Source of the DNA: Anaeramoeba ignava
Taxonomy: Eukaryota > Metamonada > Anaeramoebidae
Assembly: GCA_028826165.1 (NCBI GenBank)
Contig: JAPDFW010000081.1
Span: 1,010,501-1,074,500 of the forward strand
Direction: 5' to 3'
Length of the DNA stretch: 64,000 bases
In this document: positions 47,097 to 58,700 of the stretch, piece after piece
How positions within the stretch are numbered: position 1 is the first letter of the stretch
Layout of the letters: each line of letters begins with the position of its first letter
Notes under the pieces: generated by a model
Told to the model about the DNA's origin: nothing
Database searches by the model: none
What the model saw: only the letters and a program-made list of their open reading frames with translations
Program-made: the position numbers and the translations under genes

Positions 47097-49776
47097 TCAA
47101 TAGAAAAATCTCCACCAAACAGTCAAAAGAAAGAACAAAAGAGCCATAAAAAATTGAAATCTTTTTTTCAAATCATAAGTTCTTCTTTTTTGTAAGAAAG
47201 GTTTTTTAATTTCAGAAAAATCAACAGAAATATTCAAATCCTTATTATGAACGAGAATTTTTTCGAAAATAAAAGAGATTCCAGATTCAACTTTAGCAAT
47301 CTGAACAGGAAGAGATCCGACAATTTTGTTTGCTTTTTGATGGAAAGCAGAATGTGATTTACCGGCCAAATGTTTTGGGGATTTTGGCTTATCAACTTCT
47401 TTTTTGGAATAAAATTCGTTTCTTTTTCTGCTTTTGTTTGCAATCATTTTTTCGAGTTGTTGTTGGTATTGATTTTCTGCTCTGAAGTCATCAAAATCAG
47501 GGACGGAATGAAGGAATATCTGATTCAACTGATGGAGAATGGGAGAAAAGAAAGAACCTCTTTAAGATCGCCTTTAAACTCACCGTATTTAGTGATTTGT
47601 GGGAGGAAAAGAGTAACGAACAAGTGATTTATAGGGAGATCAAATTTAGCGAGATTAACGGAAATTTTTCCTTTTCCGCGAATGGGTTTTTGTTTGTGAA
47701 CAAGGAAGATGAGTTCGACAATAAAAGGTTTTTGTTGAGTGCTTGTTGAGCTTGTTTTTTCCAGTGGAACCATAATACATCCGTTTTTGTCCATTGCTGG
47801 TTTGACTGCTTTGCCGCTTACGGCGGTTGACCATAATTCGCAAATAGGGACATCAGTTTCTTCGTTTTTTCTCACTTGCGCAACTTCTTTGGGAAGTTCA
47901 ACCCGTAGAAATTGCCGTTGTGTGTTCTTCACTTTCAGAAGACATCTGTGCATGACTTCTCCGTTGGATGAGTAAAGTATTTTGAGATGAGCTTCGTCAA
48001 TCACAGCAATAAGAACATTTGTGTCATCGTGTTTCGTAACATCCATTAGAAGTTCATAATCAGGCGCAAGAAATTTGTATCCATACAAGATAGCCCCTTT
48101 GGATTGGCTCACTAGTTGTGCTGGAAGCTCGTCCACTGAGATTTTTGTTATGTTATTAACCTCGATGTCTTTGATCTCAACATTTGTCCGCGCTTCCACT
48201 GCGATTGAGCCTGATTCGCGGTTGATTTTCCCAACGTTTTTGAAGCATGGAAGTGCCACTTTGCAACTTGTTGATCGCATCTCAAGCTCAGTCATAAGCG
48301 TGAGATGGTATTTTCCCTCCATACCGTATTCAAGAATGACTCTGAGTTTTTTTTTGTTTTTGACTTGGGAAATGAGAGTTGAATTTTCGATTGCTTCTTT
48401 GTCGTTTTCGTCATCTTTATCTTTATCATTATCATTATTTTTATCTTTATCTTTTTCATCATTATCATTATCTTTATCTTTTTCATCATTATCTTTATCT
48501 TTATCTTTTTCATCATTATCATTATTCTTCTCTTTTTCATCATTATCATTATTTTCATTATTTTCATCTTTTTCTTTTTCATCCTTTTCATCTTCTGGAT
48601 CAATATCAATAACATTCCAATCCTTAATTGATCCACCAGTCACAGACAAAATCTTGAATTTGGGAGTCGAGTTTGTATGTGGGATCAAAATATCGAAATA
48701 GGACTTTGTTCCGTGAATAATATCAAAAGAAAACAAGGCAGTTGTGAGAACGACACCTTCGCCAATTGAATGGATTGCGTTGTGTTCAATATTCACGATG
48801 GTTTCCTTTTTGACAACCTCTTCCTGACCATCCTCGTCTGTTTCTGCCTCTACAACCTCCTCCTTGACCTTCTCGATCCAACCGAGAGAGAGGGAATTTG
48901 AAGGCGAGAATTTAGCGGTTAATTCTGTTATAACATTGCCTTTTAATTCATTTGATTCGACGGAATCTTTTTTGTCTTCTAAATTTTCTTTATCGATCTG
49001 AATATCATTATCATTATTATCATTATTATCATTATTATCATTATTATCATTATTCTGGTTGATTTCTAACGAACGACATTTCTGGGATGTTTGGATCGCT
49101 TGTTCGCAATTGATTTGAACCTCCTCTTTTGCTCTTACACGATAAACCAAGTCATTTTCTACTGAGATGGGGATTTGGAGTCTTAGAGCAGCTCCTCTTT
49201 CCGACAAATAAGGGACAAGAACTTGCAAGACAACAGAATATCTACCAAGAGTATTTGTAATCAAACTATGTCTGCCTTCGCGGACACCAATGCTTGCTGA
49301 AAAGATCTGTTCTTTTTCTTTTTCTTTTTCTTTTTCTTTTTGATCCTCTTCAAGTCGGTTAAATTCGCTTTTAACAACCGCAATTGAAGAGCTCAATAGC
49401 GGCACTGCAATCCAGCCGTTCTTTTTGGAATGGAAAGCACGCGCAGCTCAAATGTGCACGTGAACTCAGTATGCTTCTTCAGTGCGCGCCCTTCATATTT
49501 CGATTTGTCGTAAATCACTTGCACTATTGGAACGGGCGGCTCAAGTTTTCTCAGTATTTCCACTAGATTTTTGCTCTCTAGTTTCACTTCAGAACTTTCG
49601 TCAAGTTTTTCTTCTTCTTTTTCTCCGTCTTTTCCTATAATTCCTGTTATTTTTTCTATCACTTCAACTGGCAAGTCAAGTCCGTTTTGTTGTGGATTTG
49701 AATATGATTGTTGTTGTGATTTTTGTTCGAAAAAAATGTCGTTGTCTAAAAAATAATTCATTGATTGTTGCTCCAT
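47097..49776 (-). CDS. Unknown beta-rich tail-anchored protein, about 890 residues
   Basis: Starts MEQQSMNYFLDNDIFFEQKS and ends with a hydrophobic tail (FFMALLFFLLTVWWRFFY), so it is probably anchored with its bulk in the cytosol. The body is rich in predicted beta strands (GRYSVVLQVLVPYL, LRVILEYGMEGKYHLTLMTE, KPFIVELIFLV), with acidic D/N/E/K low-complexity inserts at about 48400-48600 and 49010-49055. I do not recognise the family. The three frames join after adding one base at two homopolymers: T5 at 49422-49426 (+ strand), giving LSIPKKNGWIAVPLLSS, and A4 at 47546-47549, giving EVLSFSPILHQLNQIFLH. Its base composition is less AT-rich than its neighbours, as expected of a conserved protein. 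Divergent with the N6AMT1-like gene, 183 bp away. Confidence 0.72.
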
Positions 49777-49959
49777 TTTAATTTTAAATTAGAATTAGAA
49801 AAGAAAAAAAATGAAAAAATGAAAAATCAAAAAAAAAAGAAAAAATTAAAAAAAAAAAACAAAAACATAAACATAAGTCATTTACATTAATTTATTACTA
49901 ATAATTCTAAATTTTAATTATTTTTTTTTTCCCTTTTTCTTTTTCCATTTTTCTTTATT

Positions 49960-50640
49960 ATGTTTTCCCGTTTTTCTCCAATTTTAAATCATATTAATCA
50001 AAAAGATTTTCAATTTGTTTATGAACCTTCAGAAGATTCTTTTTTACTTTGTGAAGGAATTGAAAAAAATATTAATTTTATTAAAGAAGAAATAAAACCG
50101 ACAATTTGTTTAGAAATTGGAACAGGAACAGGTTTTGTAACATGTTTTGTAAATAAGTTGTTTGAAGAAAACAAAGTCTCATGTTTTTACATAACAACCG
50201 ACATTAACCACAAAGCAGCAAAAATAGCAAATGAGACATTTAAGCTAAATTGTGTTGAACCAAAAGAAACAATCATAACGGATTTGATTGAAGGATTTGA
50301 ATCGCGACTGAAAAACTCGATTGATCTCCTTCTATTTAATCCCCCTTATGTTCCAACTGACCCAAGTGAGAAAATTGGAATTGACCCTTTGGATCAAAAT
50401 TCCCTTCTTTCTTCTTCTTGGGCTGGTGGAAAAAATGGAATGGAAGTTACTCAAATTGTTCTTGATAAACTTGATTTTTTATTGAGTCCTAATGGTTGCT
50501 GTTTTATTGTTGCTCTCGAAGAAAATCAACCCGAAATTATTGCAAAAAATTTGTTTTTTAAAGGTTTTAGAACTGCTGTTGTAAAAAAGAAAGAAATTGA
50601 GGATGAAAAATTGTACATTTTAAAGATTTATCGCAAATAA
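49960..50640 (+). CDS. HemK2/N6AMT1-type methyltransferase
   Basis: 226-residue SAM-dependent methyltransferase, the usual length of the eukaryotic HemK2 family that methylates Gln of release factor eRF1 (with TRM112). It has the N-terminal substrate-side VYEPSEDSFLLCEGIE, the SAM loop LEIGTGTGFVT, acidic TTDIN, the catalytic NPPYVPT (about 126-132) and WAGGKNGMEVT. Other substrates are known for the family. Single exon, start ATG just after a T-rich tract. The +50694 gene follows only 53 bp downstream on the same strand. Confidence 0.93.
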   Translation: MFSRFSPILNHINQKDFQFVYEPSEDSFLLCEGIEKNINFIKEEIKPTICLEIGTGTGFVTCFVNKLFEENKVSCFYITTDINHKAAKIANETFKLNCVEPKETIITDLIEGFESRLKNSIDLLLFNPPYVPTDPSEKIGIDPLDQNSLLSSSWAGGKNGMEVTQIVLDKLDFLLSPNGCCFIVALEENQPEIIAKNLFFKGFRTAVVKKKEIEDEKLYILKIYRK

Positions 50641-50693
50641 ATTTTTTTATCAAAATTTTTTTTCATTTTTCATTTTTTTTCTTTTTTTTTAAA

Positions 50694-51761
50694 ATGGAAT
50701 CTAAAGATATAAATAAACATCATAGAAATGAAAATAAACATAGACATAAACATAAGAATGAAAAACAAAAAAAGCACAAACATTCAAAATCAAAATCAAA
50801 ATCAAAATCAAAAAATAAAGATAAAAATGAACACAAACACAAAAAACACAAACATTCAAAATCAAAATCAAAATCAAAATCCAAATCAAATTCAAATTTA
50901 AATTTAAATTTAAAACTTTTAAATCAAATCCCAGAAAATTTTGTTCCGATTTCAAAAGAAAACTATTTCAATAAACACGATGAATTTGCAATGTGGTTAA
51001 AACAAGAAAAAAACATATTTTTTGATGATGAAAGTAGTAAAAAAACACACAAATTATTTGAAGAATTTGTTGAAGAATGGAATTCCAGAAAATTGGATCC
51101 AATATATTATTCACAAATTGATCCATTAATACTTCGAGGACAAAGAACATCACACAAATGGAATATAAAAGAGGATCCAAAATTAAAATCAGGTGAATTT
51201 GATAATATTGTTGAGCAAGTGAAATATCAAAGTAATTTGACATGGGATGAAATTACTGGAAAAAAACCAAATACAAAAAGAAATGATGAATTCAATCGAA
51301 AAAATCGATTTGAAGAAACAAATAAAAAATTTGAATCAAACACTCAATCTAACCAAAAAAATCTTTCAGAAAGTGATAGAATTTTCGCTGAAGAAGAACA
51401 AAGAATTCAACAAAGTTATCTAAATAGAATGAATAGAAAAAAATATACTGAACAAAAAAAAGTTGAATTGGAAGAACTTGTTCCCAAAAAAACAGGAATT
51501 GAAAGAACAAGAGAACTTAAAAAAATCAAATCAGAATATACAAGAAAAAGAGAAGATAGTCCTGAATTTGATGATAATTTTATTTTTGGTCAAGATAATT
51601 TCAATTCAATGCTTCAAAAAAGAAAAGTTCAAGAAGTTGAAAGAAAAAAACAAAAGGAAGAAGATTTAGCTGCAAAAGTTTTAGAATATCAACAACAAGA
51701 AAAGGAAAAAGTTAATTCTTTACTTGAATCTCTTGGATTAAAACCTGATCATTTTAAATGA
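50694..51761 (+). CDS. Lys/Ser/His-rich protein with conserved WL..FVEEWN block
   Basis: 355 residues, single exon. Residues 1-75 are H/K and S/K repeats ([14 protein letters not shown] twice), resembling the basic low-complexity tails of nuclear or splicing proteins. Residues about 95-145 contain HDEFAMWLKQEKNIFFDDES and FEEFVEEWNSRKLDPIYYS, which looks like a conserved globular motif, but I cannot name the family with confidence. The C-terminal half is charged and coiled-coil-like (AEEEQRIQQSYLNRMNRKKY). The SK repeats are encoded by AAATCA, i.e. the hexamer used for NQ elsewhere, read in another frame. A nuclear role is inference. Confidence 0.7.
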   Translation: MESKDINKHHRNENKHRHKHKNEKQKKHKHSKSKSKSKSKNKDKNEHKHKKHKHSKSKSKSKSKSNSNLNLNLKLLNQIPENFVPISKENYFNKHDEFAMWLKQEKNIFFDDESSKKTHKLFEEFVEEWNSRKLDPIYYSQIDPLILRGQRTSHKWNIKEDPKLKSGEFDNIVEQVKYQSNLTWDEITGKKPNTKRNDEFNRKNRFEETNKKFESNTQSNQKNLSESDRIFAEEEQRIQQSYLNRMNRKKYTEQKKVELEELVPKKTGIERTRELKKIKSEYTRKREDSPEFDDNFIFGQDNFNSMLQKRKVQEVERKKQKEEDLAAKVLEYQQQEKEKVNSLLESLGLKPDHFK

Positions 51762-52132
51762 AAATTAAAATTGAAATTAAATTTAAAATTAAAATTAAAA
51801 TTAAAATTAAAATTAAAATCAAAATGAAAATTAAAATTAAAATTAAAATCAAAATGAAAATCAAAATTAAAATTAAAATCAAAATGAAATTTAAAATCAA
51901 AATCAAAATAAAATCAAAATTAAAATTAAAATCAAAATCAAAATCAAAATCAAAATCAAAATTAAAATTAAAATTAAAGTGAAAAAATTATTTTTCCTTT
52001 ATTATTCTTTCTATTTTTTGTTTTAAATTTAAATTTGAATTTGAATTTAATTACAAAAAGAAAATTAAAAGAAAAGATCAATCAAAACAATTTTTCTTTT
52101 TCTTTTTCTTTCTTTCTTTCTTTTTTTTGATT
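51762..52132. repeat. Intergenic AAAATT/AAAATC/AAAATG hexamers
   Basis: From 51762 to about 51985, directly after the stop of the K/S-rich gene, a degenerate hexamer array oriented A-rich with that gene. The rest (to 52132) is AT-rich with a T/C tract. No gene is seen. Confidence 0.75.
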
Positions 52133-55100
52133 TTACTTTTCTTTTGATGAATCAATTGTTTTTGATGAATCAATTGTTTTCAATTCAATTTCTTTTGATA
52201 ATTGAAAATCTTCCCATTCAATATTAGAATCTGATGTTATTGAAGGTTCTTCATCAGTTTCATAAATATTTTGATTAATATTTTGATTAATATTTTGATT
52301 AATATTTTGATTAATATTTTGATTTATATTTTCATTTATATTTTCATTAATATTTTGATTAATATTTTGATTAATATTTTGATTAATATCTTGATTAATA
52401 TTTTGATTAATATTTTGATTAATATTTTGATTAATATTTTGATTAATATTTTCATTATCAGTTGGCTTTTCATCTTCTAATTGTGATTCAAATTCATCAT
52501 CAAGTTGAGTATTTTCAAACATATTTTCTTTTGTTTGATTCTTATTTTCACTTTCATTCTGACTTTTGGAATTATCAATCCCTTCTTGCATAAAAATTTG
52601 TTTTAAACTCAATTCAGGATATTGTGATTTTTCCTGTTTTTTCAAAGCTTCCACAAGTTCCTTTGATTGTTCATCATTTCCCTTGTGTAATTTTGATAAT
52701 TCCTTCCATTCTAATCGTTCTTCTTTTAGATTTTCCCTTAAAACTTTTGCCACTTTAGGATGAGCCTTTGATTTCTTGTCTTTTTCGAATTGTTTATATA
52801 ATTTTAAATGGAATTTCGAAGAATCATAAATTTGATCATCTTCCAAATCTGAAACGAATTCTTTTCCAACAACAACAGCAAGAACATCGAACAATCCATT
52901 GTTTTTTTGCACAGTCCATTGCTGTTCCAATCCTTTTTTTTGGATGGATTGATCTGCGATTGAGTACATTTCATTGGCAATTTCTTTTGCTCTGTATGTC
53001 AAACTGATATATGGATCTTGTTCTGGTTTTGTTTTTGAATCGATGATTTCTAATTCATTGAAACTCACTTTATCAACAGTATCCTGATTATCATCTCCAT
53101 CGACAGAAGGAAAGAAAGTGGGCGAAGAAGTGGACTCAGAAGAAGAATTGGAAGAAAGGGATTTTGGCGCTTGCTTGTGTTTTTTTTCAATTTCGATTTG
53201 TTTGCGGTTTTTGGCCCAATCATATTGAATCACAAAACATTCAACAATAAACGCAACAACAATATTCAAAAGGAGAACAACACCGAGAATCCAGTAGACA
53301 ACAAAGAATATTCTTGACCAACCATGACTAATTGCTGAAAATCCACTTTCAATCACATACCAATTATTGACAATAAGAAGTTCGAATAAGATCACAAAAC
53401 TGCGCCCAAAATTATCGAAATTATTTGCGTAGTAATTTGCTTGGTCGTAAAGAGTTCCTTTGATTCTTGGATCGTCTTGTGATATTTTGCCAGCAAAAAG
53501 CTCCATTCCAATAATTGCGAAGGAATACATCAAGGAAAAGATGATCAGAGAATATGTTCCAAATAAAGGAGCAAGTTTCAAAACTGTTGAGAAGATGATT
53601 GAGAACTTTTCGGATTTTCCAAGAATTCGGAACAATCTTAATGTCCTCAGAAGAAGCAAAGACCTGATCAGATTGGCATCAATATTGGACACAAACGTGA
53701 CTAATATTGCTCCACATGCAAGAACCCAAACAAAAACAAAATCGAATCGGTTGATCCATTTTTGCCAATAGGAAATCCATCCAAGACTCAGTATTTTCAA
53801 TATGCACTCGATGGCAAAAAATATTGCAATTGTGAAATCAACGTATTTGAACTGGATCTTCTTCTCGGTTTTCAAAACAATCCAAATTGGATTGAAAATG
53901 ACAATCAAATCAACAAATATTTCAAATGCCTTCGAAAGAATGACTTTGCGGACAGCATTGCGGAACTTGCGGTAGAAATTCCCGCAGCATTTGGTATGGC
54001 GGATCCGTCTTTTCTTAAGATTCAGACGGAGCACATAAGGAAGACTTCTCCATTGCTTGAAGAAAAGTTTTGGATCGTTTGGATCTTGATTTGGATTCAA
54101 CGAGAAAAGAACCTCGAACAGAATATCGATTTGCGAGGGAGGGAAAGAGGGGCGCAAACCCTTCATAACATCCCAAAATGTTTCTTTGGATATGCCTTTA
54201 TTTTGCCTGTCAAGAATTTCGTATGAGGCCTCGAGCCCGATTCTTCGGAAAGTCATTTTGCGTTTGAACCAGTCTCTCATTTGGCTTCTATAAGTGTTGT
54301 AAACAACGGCAAGAATCAAATTGTAAAGGAACCACAACCCGAATATAAGATAGATAACGAACCAAAGAGAATTCCATGTGTTGGAGCGATATGCTGGCAT
54401 CATAACATCAGGGAAATTCGCAGTTGTTAATGTGACTAAAAGATGCCAATAAGAATCTGAAAAAGTTGGAAAATATTCTTTTCCTTCACTGGTGCCGTCA
54501 AAAGAAACCATCATCAAAACACTGTAAAGCGCAATGAAAATGAATATCAAGAACATAACATCCATCACAAGAACAATTGTTCTCCGGATATTGGTCAGTG
54601 CAAATCTGAGCGAGCTTATATTGTAGAACAGAAAACTTGGCCGCAAAATTCGCGACCATCTTATATAAGAACTTGTTTTTTCAAATTGAATCAATGGAAT
54701 GGCTAATAAGGCATCAATTGCGCATAAACAAGTGATAATGAATATTGTGATATTTGATGCTGAGTGAAAATAATTCTTCAGGAATTTGGAAAGTGTGAAT
54801 TGTTGGAAAAATAGAAATCCTAAAGCGATTAATTCAATTATTTGAAATGCAAATTGTGATAAATCATATGGTGTTGGTTTTTCGAAAATGGGAAGAATTA
54901 AAAGAACCAAAATTGCAATCATTGTTATTTTCTTAATATGTTTGAAATGATATCTTCGATACCATTTTAATGCTTGTTTGTCTGGTTTGTGATTTAATGG
55001 GTTATGGCCATGTAGACCATCATAAATTAAAGAAACGGCTTGAGAAACGCTTAAGCCTAAATTGAATTTTTAATTTTCAATTTTTAATTTTTAATTTTTA

Positions 55101-55151
55101 ATATTTTAATCAATTTATTTTAATATTTTCTATACGATAAATTGGATCCAT
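52133..55151 (-). CDS. Two-pore cation channel (TPC family)
   Basis: Two exons, 55151-55136 (16 nt, MDPIY) and 55056-52133, total 979 residues. Two six-helix ion-transport repeats. Repeat I has the pore TTANFPDVMMPAY (about 213-225), the TPC filter signature; repeat II has the pore ELLIVNNWYVIESG (about 562-575). The S4 of repeat II is RSLLLLRTLRLFRIL. An EF-hand-like stretch (ILDRQNKGISKETFWD) lies between repeats, as in plant TPC1. TPCs pass Na+/Ca2+ across endolysosomal or vacuolar membranes. The long cytosolic C-terminus carries an NINQ tandem repeat. The intron is 55135-55057 (GTATAG..TTTAG). Confidence 0.93.
52265..52455 (-). repeat. NINQ dodecamer repeat in the TPC C-terminus
   Basis: About 16 copies of a 12-bp unit (ATTTTGATTAAT on the + strand) encoding Asn-Ile-Asn-Gln, with NINE and DINQ variants. 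It is a distinct unit from the 6-bp NQ repeat. Confidence 0.9.
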
Positions 55152-55729
55152 CACATAATCACAAAAAAAGGGAAAAAAAAAGGAAAAGAAAAAAAGAAAA
55201 AAATGAAAAATAATTTTGAAAGATTTTTCTAAAAAAAGAAAAATGCCAATCAAGCAAATGACTCATCTCTTTTTCAATTAATTTTTAAATCAATTTTTTT
55301 ATCCGATTTTTAAATAAATTTATAAATAAATTTTTAAATAGATTTTTAAATAAATTTATAAATAAATTTTTAAATAAATTTTTAAATAAATTTTTAAATA
55401 AATTTTTAAATAAATTTTTTATCCGATTTTTAAATAAACTTTTAAATAAATTTTTCAATAAATTTGTAAATAAATTTTTAAATAAATTTTTAAATAAATT
55501 TTTAAATAAATTTGTAAATAGATTTATAAATAGATTTGTAAATAAATTTGTAAATAAATTTTTAAATAAATTTTTAAATAAATTTTTTATCCGATTTATA
55601 TATAAATTTTTAAATAGATTTTGGAAAGAATGATGTAAATGTTTAAATTAATTTGAAAAAATTTTTTTTTATTTTTTGGTTTTTCATTTTTTTTTTTAAA
55701 TTTTTCCATAAAAAAGAAATTAAAAGAAC
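55152..55729. repeat. Divergent intergenic region with TTTTTAAATAAA repeats
   Basis: Between TPC and ERO1 starts. About 55285-55620 is a 12-bp array (AAATAAATTTTT) punctuated by a TATCCGATTT element at about 55300, 55421 and 55588. T-tract/CA motifs lie near both starts (55165-55210 minus, 55680-55698 plus). Confidence 0.75.
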
Positions 55730-58700
55730 ATGTTTTTAAACAAAAATTTTTAATCTTTTTATTATTTACAATAACAATTTTTATAGAAATATCAACAAAA
55801 TCAATTGAAATTCAAGAAGTTATTGATGATTGTTGTTGTTCATTAGAAAAAATATATGAACAAAACAATAATCAAAAAATTAATGATTATTTGAATGAAT
55901 TAGTTGTTTGTATTTTTTTGTTTGAGTTATTGAAAATTAAAAGAAACATCAATTTAAATTCAAAATCCAAATCATCAAAAAAAAATCTCAATTTAAAAAA
56001 TAATTTGAATATTTAAAATATTAATCTTCATAATATTCATAATATTCAAAATATTAAAAATATTCAAAATATTCAAAATATTCAAAATATTAATAATATT
56101 TATAATATTCTAAAATATTCAAAATATTCAAAATATTCAAAATATTCAAAATATTCAAAATATTCAAAATATTCAAAATATTAAAAATATTCAAAATATT
56201 CAAAATATTCATAATATTCAAAATATTCAAAATATTCAAAATATTCAAAATATTCAAAATATTCAAAATATTCAAAATTTTTAAAAATATTAATAATATT
56301 TATAATATTCAAAATATTCAAAATATTTAAAAATATTTAAAATATTAATCTTCATAATATTCATAATATTCAAAATATTAAAAATATTCAAAATATTAAA
56401 AATATTAATAATATTCATAATATTCAAAATATTCAAAATATTAAAAATATTCAAAATAGATTTTCAAATAAATATTAAATATTATTAATAATATTTTTAA
56501 TATTCAAAAAAATATTTAAAAAATATTAAAAAATATTCAAAATATTAATAATATTCAAAATATTCAAAATATTCAAAATATTCATAATATTCAAAATATT
56601 CATAATATTCATAATATTCAATATATTCAAAATATTAATAATATTCAAAAATATTCAAAAATATTAATAATATTCAAAATATTCAAAAATATTCAAAAAA
56701 TATTCAAAATATTCAAAATATTCAAAATATTTTTAAAAATATTTATAATATTCAAAATATTCAAAATATTCAAAATATTCAAAATATTCAAAATATTCAA
56801 AAATATTCAAAATATTAAAAATATTCAAAATATTCAAAATATTCATAATATTAATAATATTCATAATATATTCAAAATATTCAAAAGTTTCAATATTCAA
56901 AATATTCAAAATATTCAAAATATTCAAAATATTCAAAATATTCAAAATATTCAAAATATTCAAAATATTCATAATATTCATAATATTCAATATATTCAAA
57001 AAATATTCATAATATTAATAATATTCATAATATTCATAATATTTAAAATATTCAAAATATTAATAATATTCATGTTATATTATTTTTGTTCATAATATTC
57101 AAATATTAATATTAATAATATTCAAAATATTAATAATATTTAAAATATTCAAAATATTCATAATATTCAAAAAATATTCAATATATTAATAATATTCATA
57201 ATATTCAAAATATTAATAATATTCAAAATATTAATAATAATATTCAAAATATTAATAATATTCAAAATATTCATAATATTTATAATATTAATAATATTCA
57301 TAATATTCAAAATATTTAAAATATTAAAAATATTCAAAATATTAATAATATTCAAAATATTCAAAATATTCAAAATATTCAAAATATTCAAAATATTCAA
57401 AATATTAATAATATTTGGAAATTATTTAGAACACAATTTATTTCAAATATTTCAAAGTTGATTTCTTGAGAGAATGTCCATTTTGGGTTCAAAATTATGT
57501 TTGTAGTATTGAACTTGGAGGAGGATGTGAAATTTGTGTTTGTGATGATAGTGAGATACCTTTACCATGGAAAGAAAAAAAAACAGATTTTGTGAATAAA
57601 AATGTTTCCTCAACTTTCCATGAATGGTATGAACAAAAAGATGAAGATATTTGGATAAAATCAGATGATGATAAAGATGCAATGTTTATTGATCTTACCT
57701 TAAATCCTGAGAAATATACTGGCTATGGTGGTTATAATGCTACTAGAATTTGGAATTCAATTTATTCTGAAAATTGTTTTGTTGATGCTGAAAATTCTGA
57801 TTGTAAAGAACATCGTGTTTTTTATCGTTTAATTTCTGGACTTCATGGAAGTATTACAGTTCATATTAGTCAAAATTATTATCAAGATGGTTTCTTTTTT
57901 CCAAATGTTGATTTTTATTATTGGAAACTTGGAAAATTTCCTGAAAGAGTGAAAAATATTTATTTTACATATCTTTTTTTAACAAGGTTTGATTTGATAT
58001 TTGATTTAATATTTGACTTGATATTTGATTTAATATTTAAAATTTGATATTCAATTTGATATTTGATTTAAAATTTGATTTAAAATTTAATTTTTAATTT
58101 AATATTTAATTAAATTAAAGAGCAATCCAAAAATCTGAACCTTTCTTGAGAAATATGAAAATTGATACTGGAAATCCAGAAAATGATTTAAAAGCAGAAT
58201 CATTGAAAAATAAGATTTTAGATACAGTTACTGGTTGTTCTCCAACTTTTGAAGAATCTGGAATGTTTGAAAATCAAGACTTAAAAAAACAAATGAGAAC
58301 AAAATTCCAAAACATTAGTTCACTTTTTGATTGTATTTCTTGCCAAAGTTGCAAAGTTCATGCAAAACTTCAAGTAAATTCAAAATAAATTAATTTATAT
58401 ATTATATTTTATATACATTTATTTATATATTTTTTATGATAATAAATTAATTTCTTAAAATAATTTAGTTACTTGGAATTGGAACTGCTCTTAAACTTAA
58501 TTTAGCTGGAAAAGGAATTGAACCACATTTTGAAAGAAATGAAATTATTGTAAATTTTATATTTTATATTATTTATTTATTATTTTATTATTTATTATTT
58601 TATTATTTTATATTTTATTAGGCTTTATTTAATACTTTTGCTAAATTTTCTGATTCTGTTAAAATTATTCAAGAAATGGAAGCAAAAATTCAAAATCAAA

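Noticed and set aside
337-55750. Programmed +1 frameshifting of the Euplotes type
   Set aside because: The breaks go in both directions, sit mainly in homopolymers and share no slippery or stop-codon motif. Sequencing or assembly indels explain them better, though not proven.
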